From Cupriavidus taiwanensis (GTDB taxonomy: Bacteria; Pseudomonadota; Gammaproteobacteria; Burkholderiales; Burkholderiaceae), in contig NZ_LT977070.1 of the NCBI RefSeq assembly GCF_900250075.1, positions 2,240,734 through 2,304,733 of the forward strand: a stretch of 64,000 nt of DNA. Direction: 5' to 3'. This document shows positions 63,564 through 64,000 of the stretch, one piece after another (positions within the stretch are counted from its first letter, which is position 1; each line of letters starts with the position of its first letter). The translations under genes were made by a program, and so were the position numbers. A model generated the notes under the pieces. The model was given only the letters and a program-made list of their open reading frames with translations, was not told where the DNA came from and did no database searches.

Positions 63564-63672
63564 GGCATGAGTCCGGCGGGCCGTGCGGGAAAAGGCATCC
63601 ATGGGCATGGCGTCAGGTTAGAACGGGAATGGATCGGGACAGAATCGGATTCCCCATTCTAGCGAGCAAAGC

Positions 63673-63700
63673 AAAAAGGGACAGCCGAAGCCGCCCCCTT
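63673..63700 (-). terminator. Terminator after glnA
   Basis: On the minus strand AAGGGGGCGGC, UUCG loop, GCTGTCCCT with several G-U pairs, then TTTTT. It lies 54 bases after the glnA stop and before the DUF4124-ntrB genes, so it would separate glnA from ntrBC transcription with some read-through. Confidence 0.75.
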
Positions 63701-63753
63701 GTGGTGCAACTGTTGCCCGGTCACAACCTGCGTCATGGCCGGGCACGGGCTGC

Positions 63754-64000
63754 TTACAGCGAGTAGTACATCTCGAACTCGACCGGGTGCGTGGTCATGC
63801 GGAAACGCGTGACTTCTTCCATCTTCAGTTCGATGTAGGCGTCGATCATCGAGTTCGAGAACACGCCGCCACGGGTCAGGAACTCGCGGTCGTTGTCCAG
63901 GTACTCGAGCGCCTGGTCCAGGCTCGAGCACACGGTCGGGATCTTTGCGTCCTCTTCCGGCGGCAGGTCATACAGGTTCTTGTCGGCGGCTTCGCCCGGG
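63754..64000 (-). CDS. glnA: Glutamine synthetase type I (partial, C-terminal end)
   Basis: Only the last 81 codons lie in the window. The C-terminus reads [36 protein letters not shown] and [15 protein letters not shown], which matches bacterial GlnA closely. The tyrosine in NLYDLPPEE, encoded at 63970-63972, corresponds to the adenylylation site (Tyr397 in E. coli), so activity is expected to be controlled by GlnE. The gene continues past the right edge and sits upstream of ntrBC, the classical glnA-ntrBC order. Confidence 0.95.
   Translation of the reverse strand, partial: PGEAADKNLYDLPPEEDAKIPTVCSSLDQALEYLDNDREFLTRGGVFSNSMIDAYIELKMEEVTRFRMTTHPVEFEMYYSL

Overview
The window looks like core chromosome of a high-GC betaproteobacterium of the Cupriavidus/Ralstonia group (Burkholderiales). 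This is inferred from the protein sequences (FNR/cbb3 cluster, Bug-type binding protein, EmrAB pump, ntrBC next to a DUF4124 gene, PriB inside the S6 operon), from dense GC-rich coding with long antisense shadow frames, and from gene order. No database search was possible, so the species is not assigned. I see no prophage, insertion sequence, CRISPR array or rRNA; one intact tRNA (His) is present.

Layout from left to right. 1-1545: a Pit-type phosphate transporter (cut by the window edge) and its DUF47/PhoU-like partner. 1736-4831: dnaB and the rpsF-priB-rpsR-rplI ribosomal/primosome operon, with a probable S6:S18 autoregulatory leader. 4951-6855: L-asparaginase, then lexA behind two perfect SOS boxes. 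6970-10651: small genes, dusA, two intrinsic terminators suggesting small RNAs, a tRNA-His gene and a degenerate second copy of its 3' end. 10734-17178: a flavin reductase, a 3-hydroxyisobutyryl-CoA hydrolase-like protein, a chemoreceptor, a sterol-desaturase-family protein and typA. 17392-22478: a MarR regulator followed by a tripartite EmrAB-type efflux operon. 22660-26936: an IclR regulator with a triple-half-site operator, followed by a tight operon of peptidase E, DUF1177, AroM and a Bug binding protein. This is the least understood set of genes in the window.

26980-33383 (minus strand) is the translation operon rimP-nusA-infB-rbfA-truB. Its promoter is followed by a leader with an intrinsic terminator and a short ORF lying across it, a likely attenuator. 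33686-36393 holds rluB (with very long disordered extensions) and scpB. 36981-46732 is a microaerobic respiration region: TauE/UreH-like protein, FNR regulator, two small membrane proteins (one a short FixH-like protein), ccoG, ccoP, ccoQ, ccoO, ccoN, ccoS and ccoI. Perfect FNR boxes lie before ccoN and before ccoI. ccoQ and ccoS are very short genes (54 and 48 residues).

46835-53744: zapE, then the 2-oxoglutarate dehydrogenase genes lpdA, odhB and odhA. 54073-59140: the glycerol-3-phosphate uptake operon ugpBAECQ with a probable Pho box. 59333-60124: a HAD phosphatase. 60202-64000: nitrogen control, with ntrC, ntrB, a DUF4124 periplasmic protein and the C-terminus of glnA, including its adenylylation tyrosine.

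Most of the window is conserved housekeeping DNA. The observations most worth following are the IclR-PepE-DUF1177-AroM-Bug cluster, the rimP leader attenuator, the tRNA-His 3' fragment, the small-RNA candidates downstream of dusA, and the reduced FixH-like gene.
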